NCBI GenBank assembly: GCA_963677445.2
Contig: CAXXGF010000028.1
Location: forward strand, 62,001 to 126,000
Source of the DNA: G963677445 sp963677445
GTDB taxonomy: Bacteria > Bacteroidota > Ignavibacteria > Ignavibacteriales > Melioribacteraceae
Reading direction: 5' to 3'
Length of the DNA: 64,000 bases
Shown here: piece by piece, positions 46,651-54,609 of the stretch
How positions within the stretch are numbered: the stretch's first letter is position 1
Layout of the letters: each line of letters starts with the position of its first letter
Notes under the pieces: model-generated
The model's database searches: none
Told to the model about the DNA's origin: nothing
What the model saw: only the letters and a program-made list of their open reading frames with translations
Made by a program: the position numbers and the translations under genes

Positions 46651-46848
46651 ATGGCCGTGATATTAAACATATTATCTGAAAATTATTCAAATTTTTCTCC
46701 TCTTTCCTTACGGATAATTATTGTATTCTGTCTTATTGTCGCCGCGGGATTCCTTATTTTTAACCTCTATACCCGCTGGCTGCTTCCGCCAAAAATAAAT
46801 TCTGCCACAAAAGAAAAATATTCACACCACGAAAAAAGTATCAATTGA
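46651..46848 (+). CDS. small single-pass membrane protein
   Basis: 65 residues from ATG 46651 (gcggaggggtttgtt gives the site). One hydrophobic helix (IIIVFCLIVAAGFLIFNL) followed by a basic tail. No family recognised; an orphan gene between two uncharacterised genes. Confidence 0.55.
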   Translation: MAVILNILSENYSNFSPLSLRIIIVFCLIVAAGFLIFNLYTRWLLPPKINSATKEKYSHHEKSIN

Positions 46849-47111
46849 CACTTAATCCTTAAAATGCAATCCCTGCAGAGATTATATCCGTGATGAATTT
46901 ATTACGCCCAGGGGTGATAAATTTTACTCTTTTTCTTTCTTCACAAAAGCGGAGATATCTTCTGAACAAAAAACGCTGTTTTATCGTTTTTAGAAAAGAG
47001 GAGTACGATTGAGTATTTTGACAGCGGCGGCGGATTGACTCAGTCAGACCCTATTGGCTTTTGACTCTGCATCTGCCAGATTGTTATCACTTTTAATACC
47101 AGTGAAAAATT

Positions 47112-47726
47112 ATGGAATTGCAACCATTAAGAATACCGGCAGGATGGCATGTAGCATGGAATCAGCTATATGAGGTTGATCCCGGGGAAGGTTATGAAAA
47201 CTACTTTGAGGGTTCCAGTCTTTTGATGATCGATAATTCCCGCTTACTCAGGTTTATTGATATATGCTGGCGTCCGGAATATGACCTGAATGGGGAGTTT
47301 AAACTTGTTGTTATCAACTATCTGGAAAACTACAATTCGGAAAGCGGCGGCTATGATAAGGATGGCGACTGGGATAAACCATACCTGGAATACTCCACTA
47401 ATAACCGTATTGAGCTGGTTCAGAAACTTGAGAGCCTGCTTCAGACTCTGCCTCCTTTTAAAGATCCCCGTATATTAAAAAGCCGCGGAGTGGTGGATGA
47501 ACCATCTGAATCATACAGATTAAGACTGGAAGATGAGGGATTATCTTATAAGTTGTTTAATGAGATATTGAATCACGACAATGGGAAAATTCAGGATAAA
47601 ATTATCGATCATCCCGATGTAACAAAAGAAATTCTGTCACTACTTGTTGAAAAGGGCCGAAGCAAAGGAGTAAGAAAAAAATCGAAGCAGAAACTGGAGA
47701 GTAAGAGATTCAGGGGTAATAATTAA
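47112..47726 (+). CDS. uncharacterised protein with a C-terminal basic tail
   Basis: 204 residues. The beginning LRIPAGWHVAWNQLYEVDP and IDICWRPEYDLNGEFKLVVINYL resemble a widespread family of short soluble proteins, some of which sit beside toxins as immunity genes; I cannot name it confidently. Ends with a lysine/arginine-rich tail. No toxin neighbour here. Confidence 0.6.
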   Translation: MELQPLRIPAGWHVAWNQLYEVDPGEGYENYFEGSSLLMIDNSRLLRFIDICWRPEYDLNGEFKLVVINYLENYNSESGGYDKDGDWDKPYLEYSTNNRIELVQKLESLLQTLPPFKDPRILKSRGVVDEPSESYRLRLEDEGLSYKLFNEILNHDNGKIQDKIIDHPDVTKEILSLLVEKGRSKGVRKKSKQKLESKRFRGNN

Positions 47727-47909
47727 TGCCGGCCTATAACCCGCATTCTCAAATAGTATTGTAAATATCAGAACTGATGCTGATCCAATAGGAACGAAAT
47801 GACAACCGCTCCGGATGAAAAAATGAAAAAAGCTGAGCGAAATTTGATTTTCTCATCTAACCCTGATTATATTAAAAAACATCTGTTCATACCAGCAGGA
47901 GATAATATA

Positions 47910-50453
47910 GTGCGAAAAATTTTTAATCTTATTTTGCTGATATTGTTTATTCTGATAAACTCGAATCCTGCTCAGCCAGATAAGCAGATATTATATATTC
48001 ATCCTTCTCCCGGCGCTGCTGATATTACTCCGGAGTCATCGATCATTTTAAAGGTAAAGCCTGAATACAGCTCCGGGCTGGCGGAATTTTATTTCCAGGT
48101 AAAAGGGTCAGAAAGCGGATTCCATCATGGAAAAACTGTCATATCGGATAATACCATTATTTTCCTGCCATCAGAGAATTTTTTGCCTTCCGAAAAAATT
48201 TCTGTCAGGGTGTTTAACAGATCAAATCGAAAAGAGGCATTTCTGAATTATAATTTTACAACCGGTCGGGTCGCCGGCTATGATGACTCAGCGTTAAAGA
48301 AATTTTCAGGAAGGGATTATTTGGGTGAAACTGGTCCGAAAGAAAACCGCGGACATCAAACAATGGGTGAGATAAGAGTTATAAACGGAGTTTCAGTTCC
48401 TTATGATTTCCCTCTTTTTGAACCGGCAATAATAAATAACGGAATTGCGCCGGGAAAATTATTTTTAACTACCTGGGGGGGACCATCATATATACTTATT
48501 ATGGAAAATGACGGAACACCTTATTTTTATCAGAGGGTTGGAGAAATGCAGCATGATTTTAAAATTCAGCCGACAGGAATTTTAACAAGGCGTTATACGG
48601 AACCGCTGTTCGCCTTTGTCGGGATGGACTCCAGTTGTGTTATAATTGATACTTTCCGATGCGCCAATGGTTATGATACCGATCTGCATGAGCTGTTCAT
48701 GCTTGAGGATGGACATTATTTCCTGATTGCCTGGGGCGGCAGATATGTTGATATGAGCCAGATCGTTCCGGGAGGAAATACGAACGCTTTTGTGATTGAT
48801 AATCACGTTCAGGAATTCGACAGCGATGACAATCTTATTTTTGAAAGCCTCGGGTTTGATATGTTTGATATCACGAACGCTGTGCATGAAGACCTTACCG
48901 CAGGAACGATTGATTATATTCACATGAACTCAATCGCTGTGGATTTTGACGGACATATCATCACATCAAGCAGGAACCAGTCGGAAGTTACTAAGATCAA
49001 CAGGCAGACCGGCGAAGTAATATGGAGACTCGGGGGCGCCGCCAGTGATTTTGAATTTGTAAATGATCCTTATGGAATTTCTTATCAGCATTTTGCCAGA
49101 CCTGTGAAAAATAAACCGGGTTATTACCTGATTCACGATAATGGCAATTACCATCAGCCTCAGTTTTCAAGGGCTATTGAATATAAACTGGATACTTTAA
49201 CATGGCAGGCGGAAATGGTGTGGCAATACAGGCATCAGCCGGACCGCTTTCATGCCTGGATGGGTAATTCCCAGAGGCTGTCGAATGGAAATACACTCAT
49301 TAATTATTCGAGAGGTGAATTACCCAAAGCGGTGGAAGTTGACTCCGGCGGCGACCTGCTCTATGAGGGTAATTTTGTTGATTACACTACCACCTACAGA
49401 ACATACAGATTTGAATGGGATTACATTCATGAAACACCCTATCTGATTGCTGATCCTTTTCCTGAGAGGGTTTCCCTTGTATTCAATAAATTTGGCGATA
49501 CGACTGTCACAAAATATATAATATTTGCCGGATTATCAGAGGATTCATTAATGCCGGTTGATACAACTTCGGAGAGTTATTTCCATCTAACCAATTTGCA
49601 AAATAAAACCGAATATTATTTTGGTGCAAAAGCTCTTTTCGGGGATAACCAGTTAAGTGATTTTTCGAACATTGAAAAAGTTTATGTGAATTTTGTTGAA
49701 CCGGGTGAAAACTTCCTGGAAAACGGCGACTTTTCATCCGGATTTGATTCGTGGGATTTTTACCTCAATAGTCCGGGGAACGCTGATTTTCTGATAGACA
49801 ACGGAGAATGCAGAATCGCTATCTCTGACCCCGGAATCAATACATGGGATATTCAGATAATGCAGTTAAATGTGCCTCTGATCAATGGCAGGGAATACCG
49901 GCTTGAATTTGATGCCAGGGCTGAGGCTGACAGAACCGTTGATGTCCATTTAGGCCGCAACAGTGATCCCTGGGAAAATTACAGCCGGAACGGACTTGTA
50001 ATAATTAAACCGCAGGTAAAACATTTCACAGTTGATTTTACGATGGAGAATGCCACCGACTACCAGGCGCGGGTAATTGTTAACTGCGGCCGGGATGATA
50101 ATGATATCTGGTTTGATAATTTTTCATTAATTGAAACCGCGCCGGCCGGGGTTAATAATGAACACACCGAAACCGGTATTGATTTTTTTCTGGAGAACAA
50201 CTTTCCCAATCCTTTTAACCCGGCAACATTAATAAGTTACCGGCTGCCGGAAGAATGCCATGTTAAACTGCAAATATTTGATATCACAGGCAGCGAAATA
50301 GTGACTCTTGTAAATAAACATCATGCGCCCGGAAAATATTCGGTTAAATTTTCGGCAGCAGGCCGGGAAGATTATCTGTCTTCAGGGGTATATATTTACA
50401 GACTGGAAGCGGGAAACTTTACGCGCGCGAAGAAGATGATCTATTTGAAGTGA
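47910..50453 (+). CDS. T9SS-exported arylsulfotransferase-like protein with carbohydrate-binding module
   Basis: 847 residues from GTG 47910, which follows aggag and starts a signal peptide (VRKIFNLILLILFILINS). ATG 47799 would add 37 unusual residues. The central part (about 115-500) is an ASST-type beta-propeller (LFLTTWGGPSYILIMENDG, HELFMLEDGHYFLIAWGG, IDYIHMNSIAVDFDGHIITS, TGEVIWRLGG, RFHAWMGNSQRLSNGNTLI). Next come an Fn3-like segment, a CBM4_9-type module (NFLENGDFSSGFDSWDFYL, FDARAEADRTVDVHLG) and a T9SS sorting domain (LENNFPNPFNPATLISY). ASST enzymes transfer sulfate between phenols; activity here is unproven. Confidence 0.85.
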   Translation: MRKIFNLILLILFILINSNPAQPDKQILYIHPSPGAADITPESSIILKVKPEYSSGLAEFYFQVKGSESGFHHGKTVISDNTIIFLPSENFLPSEKISVRVFNRSNRKEAFLNYNFTTGRVAGYDDSALKKFSGRDYLGETGPKENRGHQTMGEIRVINGVSVPYDFPLFEPAIINNGIAPGKLFLTTWGGPSYILIMENDGTPYFYQRVGEMQHDFKIQPTGILTRRYTEPLFAFVGMDSSCVIIDTFRCANGYDTDLHELFMLEDGHYFLIAWGGRYVDMSQIVPGGNTNAFVIDNHVQEFDSDDNLIFESLGFDMFDITNAVHEDLTAGTIDYIHMNSIAVDFDGHIITSSRNQSEVTKINRQTGEVIWRLGGAASDFEFVNDPYGISYQHFARPVKNKPGYYLIHDNGNYHQPQFSRAIEYKLDTLTWQAEMVWQYRHQPDRFHAWMGNSQRLSNGNTLINYSRGELPKAVEVDSGGDLLYEGNFVDYTTTYRTYRFEWDYIHETPYLIADPFPERVSLVFNKFGDTTVTKYIIFAGLSEDSLMPVDTTSESYFHLTNLQNKTEYYFGAKALFGDNQLSDFSNIEKVYVNFVEPGENFLENGDFSSGFDSWDFYLNSPGNADFLIDNGECRIAISDPGINTWDIQIMQLNVPLINGREYRLEFDARAEADRTVDVHLGRNSDPWENYSRNGLVIIKPQVKHFTVDFTMENATDYQARVIVNCGRDDNDIWFDNFSLIETAPAGVNNEHTETGIDFFLENNFPNPFNPATLISYRLPEECHVKLQIFDITGSEIVTLVNKHHAPGKYSVKFSAAGREDYLSSGVYIYRLEAGNFTRAKKMIYLK

Positions 50454-50790
50454 GCGTCGTGAAATCGGTTTGTCGGGGGAAAGGCGCTGCTTTTATGAGT
50501 CAACCGGATGCTGCCGGATAGTATTTTTGCCATTTAAAGCAGGAAAATTTTTAATAGTGTTCATAATTGGATGGAAAAAAGGAGGAAGATGTATCGCGAG
50601 AACAAGCATGTATGATTCTAAAATAGTGCTAACTAAATCTGTTATTTCGAACTCACGTTACTTAATGCGTAAAAGATGTGAGCGATTTTCGCAATTTAAA
50701 TCCCCGGGTCAGGTTCCGGCTTTTTGAAACTCTGTTTATACTCATTATTGTTTATTTCGTAAGGAGAAAATTATAACTGAAGGAAGGAAT
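50454..50790. other. intergenic, no gene seen
   Basis: 337 bp. The frame at 50470-50727 has no ribosome-binding site and reads like random sequence. No repeat module recognised. Confidence 0.4.
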
Positions 50791-51183
50791 ATGGAATTTC
50801 TTAAGAAAACAGCTTTGCCGGTTTTGATAGCGACAATATGGATAAGCGTTTCAGAATTTGTAAGGAATGAATTTTTATTGAAGTCATACTGGACGGAGCA
50901 TTATGAAAGTCTTGGTTTAATATTTCCTTCCGACCCTCTGAATGGAGCTGTCTGGGGATTATGGTCGCTGCTCTTTGCGATTGCCATCTACATAATTTCC
51001 AAAAAATTTGATACTGCCGAAACTACTTTTCTGTCATGGTTTGTTGGTTTTGTTCTGATGTGGGTGGTAGCGGGAAATATGGGAGTTTTCCCTTTCGCTA
51101 TTTTATATTTTGCTGTTCCTCTGAGTTTGCTGGAAGCCTGGGCGGCAACTTTAATTATCAAAAATCTATCTGTCAGCAAATAA
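50791..51183 (+). CDS. conserved four-helix membrane protein, unknown
   Basis: 130 residues, about four helices (VLIATIWISVSEF; VWGLWSLLFAIAIYII; FLSWFVGFVLMWVVAG; AILYFAVPLSLLEAWAATLII). The NEFLLKSYWTEHYESLGLIFPS loop is conserved in a family of small Bacteroidota/Chlorobi membrane proteins with no assigned role. RBS aaggaagga. Confidence 0.75.
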   Translation: MEFLKKTALPVLIATIWISVSEFVRNEFLLKSYWTEHYESLGLIFPSDPLNGAVWGLWSLLFAIAIYIISKKFDTAETTFLSWFVGFVLMWVVAGNMGVFPFAILYFAVPLSLLEAWAATLIIKNLSVSK

Positions 51184-51846
51184 CATTATTGCTGAAATCA
51201 GCATTTATTTTTTCCCAAATTTGTTATTAGAACAAAAAAAACAGATGATTTTATATATATTTGCGATAGCTGGGAAAGAAATAACCGGATACATGTCAAC
51301 AGTTTAGAATCCCTTTTATTGATAAGTAGAGGGGGTGAGGTGATGTTTGAATCATTTACTTTTATTGGAATATTATCTTATTAATCTTAATTTTCCAGCA
51401 CAATAATTAAATCCTGTAACTTTAAGGCCTTAAATTTTCGCATGACAGTGCTTGATGAAAATATCCTAAATGGGAAGAATTCCTATTGATTACAATAATT
51501 CTGCCCAGTTTTTATTTCATCCATTCAGGATTTGATTATTGCGTAAAGAGTTAAATTCTACGTAAAATGGCAAAACTTTATCGTATTTATGGAACAGGTA
51601 CTCGTAATCGTTCTCGTTCTCGAATAACCTGAGAGTTTTGAAAAGAGGAGTACGAAGTACGATTACGAGAACGTATTTAGAATCGCGGCCTGACTATGGG
51701 CAACATGTTATTAGCGGGGTTTTTGACAAATTTTGCTCTCCGGATTATCCTCAACATGTTGGCGTTAGTGTGGTGATAAAAACCTAAAATGATAATTCAA
51801 TTAAAAATCTTTTGAATAACAGTTTTTACAAAATCTTAAGGGAAAT
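51184..51846. repeat. intergenic with three dispersed repeat modules
   Basis: 51541-51577 is the ttaaattctacgtaaaatgg module, 51598-51675 the palindromic cgttctcg/cgagaacg module and 51685-51787 the aacatgtt element, in direct succession. No gene. Confidence 0.7.
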
Positions 51847-52332
51847 ATGAAAAACTACAAATTTACCATAACGGAAAAAGAAATTCTTGAAGCTGTTGAT
51901 TTGCATCGAAAAAGTTATTCGTGGACAAGATTCAGACCTTATTACGGCACCCTTGCGCTTATCGCGTCGTTTTGGTTTATTACCGGTCCGGATCAATTTG
52001 TTTTGGCGGGCTTTTTCGGAGTATTCGGCAGCATATATGTTTTATTTTCGAATAAACTTTTCGAACGGCGAATGTCAAAGCACCTCAGGAAAACTATTAT
52101 CGGCGACTATGAACTTGAAATTGATGAAAAAATGTTAAAACTTAAGGGCGCCAAAATTTTGAGTGAATTTGAAATAAGCGTCGTGAAATCAGCAGTTGAA
52201 GGCAAAGGGGTTGCGCTTCTGTATTTAAGCAGGATGTCATTTCTGACAATTCCCAAAAGTATTTTTGCCGATGACCGCGAGGTAAGGGAGTTTATGTCCT
52301 ATTTCCCCGATACCAAACCCGGGAAGCTATGA
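51847..52332 (+). CDS. YcxB-like membrane protein
   Basis: 161 residues. Two adjacent helices (YGTLALIASFWFITG; LAGFFGVFGSIYVLFS) are followed by a soluble domain with YELEIDEKMLKLKGAK and SVVKSAVEGKGVALLYLS, as in the YcxB-like family. Its last 11 codons (YFPDTKPGK) recur at 53056-53088, downstream of a broken gene pair, so the locus is partly duplicated. Confidence 0.65.
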   Translation: MKNYKFTITEKEILEAVDLHRKSYSWTRFRPYYGTLALIASFWFITGPDQFVLAGFFGVFGSIYVLFSNKLFERRMSKHLRKTIIGDYELEIDEKMLKLKGAKILSEFEISVVKSAVEGKGVALLYLSRMSFLTIPKSIFADDREVREFMSYFPDTKPGKL

Positions 52333-52484
52333 GATATCAGGGATGTTACCGGCGAAATATTTCATCTTGAATCGGGCAACAGGAATTTAACTACTAAGCC
52401 ATCTTTAAAAATATATCCTTATTTCCCGCTATTGATTTAAATTCATTCAAACGCTTTATTAGAGCATTATTACAGGAATTAGAA

Positions 52485-52769
52485 ATGTTAAAACCAGTTG
52501 AAATAAAACCATTAAAAGACTATCGAGTGTGGGTTAAATATTCTGACGGCGCTGAAGGAATCTTAGATTTAAGCGGCTATGTTGGAAAAGGAGTGTTTTC
52601 TGCCTGGTCAGATTATTAATTTTTCCGGTCTGTTCGGATAGGAAGCGCCGGCGAACTTGCGTGGGGAGATAATATCGACCTTTGTCCCGACTCTGTATAT
52701 CTGAAAATTACCGGTAAAAATCCTGAGGAGTTGTTTCCTTCATTAAAGAGAAAATATACCAATTCCTGA
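52485..52769 (+). pseudogene. DUF2442 protein with an in-frame stop
   Basis: The frame from ATG 52485 (aggaatta upstream) reads KPVEIKPLKDYRVWVKYSDG, LDLSGYVGKGVFSAWSDY, stop (TAA 52617-52619), then continues FFRSVRIGSAGELAWGDNID to TGA 52767-52769. Together 94 residues match DUF2442 throughout, so a single nonsense change breaks it. DUF2442 proteins typically form a pair with DUF4160, as here. Confidence 0.75.
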
Positions 52770-53011
52770 AATTCCGAGGTTTTATGGGATCATAATAAAA
52801 ATGTTTTTTGATGATCATTCACCACCACATTTTCATGCCCAACATGGTGAGTTTGAAACGCTGATAGATAGGGATCATTTCGGGTTCGCTGCCTCCCAAA
52901 GCTTTTGGTCTTGTAACTGAGTGGGCGACAACAAATAAGGAAAAACTCAGGGATGATTGGGAAAAGGCAAAAAAACTGGAGCCGCTTGACAAAATTCCTC
53001 CTCTTAAATGA
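52756..53011 (+). pseudogene. DUF4160 protein with lost start and a frameshift
   Basis: Overlaps the DUF2442 end by 14 bp. Reads IPIPEIPRFYGIIIKMFFDD, then HSPPHFHAQHGEFETLID, the DUF4160 signature. The start codon is ATA instead of ATG. A one-base shift near 52864-52871 then moves the frame to IGIISGSLPPKAFGLVTEW and WEKAKKLEPLDKIPPLK before a stop at 53009-53011. Three lesions in the pair make true decay likely. Confidence 0.72.
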
Positions 53012-53144
53012 AATCAACTGAGTTATTTCTTTACTTGAATACGACCACCCTTTATATTTCCCCGATACCAAGCCTGGGAAGCGTTAATTGATTCATATTT
53101 TTGGTAATTTTAGGAATAAGAATTATAAAAATTTTAGTCTGATA

Positions 53145-53561
53145 ATGGATTGGGTAAAAATTAAAGAAGAAATATTATATAAGGATGGAAGCTTGAGGGA
53201 CATATATTTCCAGGGAATGACAGAAAAGACTCGTGCAAAATTTTGGGAGTTTATGAAGTACAATGCTTTATCCAAAGAATTGATACTTGACAATAAAACT
53301 TTTACTGAATTTCCTTCTTTTCCGGAAATTAAAAAACAAGAAAATAAACTTTTGAAAATCCGGTTGGATGGGATTCTTGTTGTTTGTCATTTTTTCACTG
53401 ATGAAGAGATAGAGATGGACATTGACCCGGGGGAAGTAAAAAATATTGAATTATGGAATAAGCTAATAAATATGTTAACTGACCTCTCCAGGTTTATTGG
53501 AGTTAAAGGAAAAATTACTCCTGAAAGTGCTCCCGAATATATTTTAATGGAGATTGAATAA
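53145..53561 (+). CDS. small uncharacterised protein, possibly immunity-like
   Basis: 138 residues from ATG 53145 (MDWVKIKEEILYKDGSLRDI); an upstream ATG at 53088 lacks support. Acidic, with the helical KIKEEILYKDGSLRDIYFQG start and a beta-rich middle (FFTDEEIEMDIDPGEV). Similar short acidic proteins serve as toxin immunity proteins, but I cannot name the family. Lies 133 bp after the broken DUF4160 gene. Confidence 0.55.
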   Translation: MDWVKIKEEILYKDGSLRDIYFQGMTEKTRAKFWEFMKYNALSKELILDNKTFTEFPSFPEIKKQENKLLKIRLDGILVVCHFFTDEEIEMDIDPGEVKNIELWNKLINMLTDLSRFIGVKGKITPESAPEYILMEIE

Positions 53562-53866
53562 TTCAGTTGGTAAAGGTTTTTATATTTTGTTGAGAACAAT
53601 TTTATTACCCGCATGGCAAATCAAGGACAAGAAATTGATGAATGAGAAGTTTCGCAGAGGGGGTGCGGTTTTGCGGCGGGCAGACTGCAGGAATAACATT
53701 TGACTACTATTTTGGCCACGAACTTTTTTCCTTCCGGTTTGACATCCGTTTTTTTTGTTGTCAAAGTCGTGCCATAGACGACAGGCCGGAATTTTATCAC
53801 AAATCAGCTCAATGTTAAAATATTATTTTGAACTTACCTTATCGATTTTGTGCGCGCTTTCGATTC
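53562..53866. other. intergenic, no gene seen
   Basis: 305 bp, with no frame or repeat that I can support. It lies at the 3' ends of two converging gene sets. Confidence 0.4.
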
Positions 53867-54127
53867 CTATTTATCATAATGATAGCGGCAACTGTAAATT
53901 AAGAGTTCCCCATTTTGCACTTTATATACTAACCTGTGTTCCAAATCTATCCTTCTTGACCATAATCCCGCTAAGTCATATTTCAGGGCCTCAGGTTTTC
54001 CTTTTCCCTCAAAAGGTGTTCTCTGAATATCTTTGATCAGTTCATTTATTTTCCTGAGCATCTTAATATCTTCTTTTTGCCAGGAGAGATAATCTTCCCA
54101 GGCATTTTTTGAAAACGTAATCTTCAT
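53867..54127 (-). CDS. yoeB: YoeB-type mRNA interferase toxin
   Basis: 86 residues. MKITFSKNAWEDYLSWQKED, then LIKDIQRTPFEGKGKPE, LWSRRIDLEHRLVYKV and a C-terminal YSCRYHYDK are the YoeB fold with the conserved His-Tyr end. Cleaves mRNA at the ribosomal A site when freed of YefM. Its ATG overlaps the yefM stop. Confidence 0.95.
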   Translation of the reverse strand: MKITFSKNAWEDYLSWQKEDIKMLRKINELIKDIQRTPFEGKGKPEALKYDLAGLWSRRIDLEHRLVYKVQNGELLIYSCRYHYDK

Positions 54128-54381
54128 TAGTCTTCAATAAGCTTTTGTGAAATTACTTCTCCATTCCTCATTTGTTTTATTGATTCATATAACCTGTCTG
54201 CGTTTGCTTTCGAACTTAATAGATGAACGGTTTCCATTATAGAATTATATTCGTCCAATGAAATTACCACCGTACCTTTACCGGTTTTTCTCTTTACAAT
54301 CAGAGTCTCATTGTTATCTTCTACATCATCAAGATACATTTTCAGTTTTGTTCTAAACTCAGAATAATTCGCTGCAATCAC
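54127..54381 (-). CDS. yefM: YefM-type antitoxin
   Basis: 84 residues from GTG 54379-54381 (aggtg upstream). NYSEFRTKLKMYLDDVEDNN, TLIVKRKTGKGTVVISLDEYNS and a C-terminal acidic helix are the Phd/YefM pattern. Represses its own promoter through its N-terminus; two acgtac half-sites lie upstream at 54403-54420. Stop overlaps the toxin ATG by one base. Confidence 0.93.
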   Translation of the reverse strand: MIAANYSEFRTKLKMYLDDVEDNNETLIVKRKTGKGTVVISLDEYNSIMETVHLLSSKANADRLYESIKQMRNGEVISQKLIED

Positions 54382-54402
54382 AATTCACCTGTGTTATTTA
54401 TT

Positions 54403-54420
54403 ACGTACAAATATACGTAC
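54403..54420 (-). promoter_or_regulatory. candidate YefM operator
   Basis: acgtacaaatatacgtac: two acgtac half-sites, about 20 bp upstream of the yefM start. Phd/YefM antitoxins bind palindromes containing a gtac core; binding is inferred. Confidence 0.5.
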
Positions 54421-54609
54421 TTATTCGTATTTTTTCAATATTTGTTTTAATCGCAGGTTTCTGCTCATATATTTATAATATTAAAATACCTTAGCTGCCC
54501 AGGCCGGGATCCAAAATGAAATAAATTGAGAAAAATTTCTCACTGTAAGAATAGCTGAAAATTTCATAAATTATAGTCCCCTTTTTAATAATAAAACCGA
54601 AGGAAAGAT

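Noticed and set aside
50470..50727. 85-codon frame
   Set aside because: Cysteine/arginine-rich random-looking composition, no ribosome-binding site.
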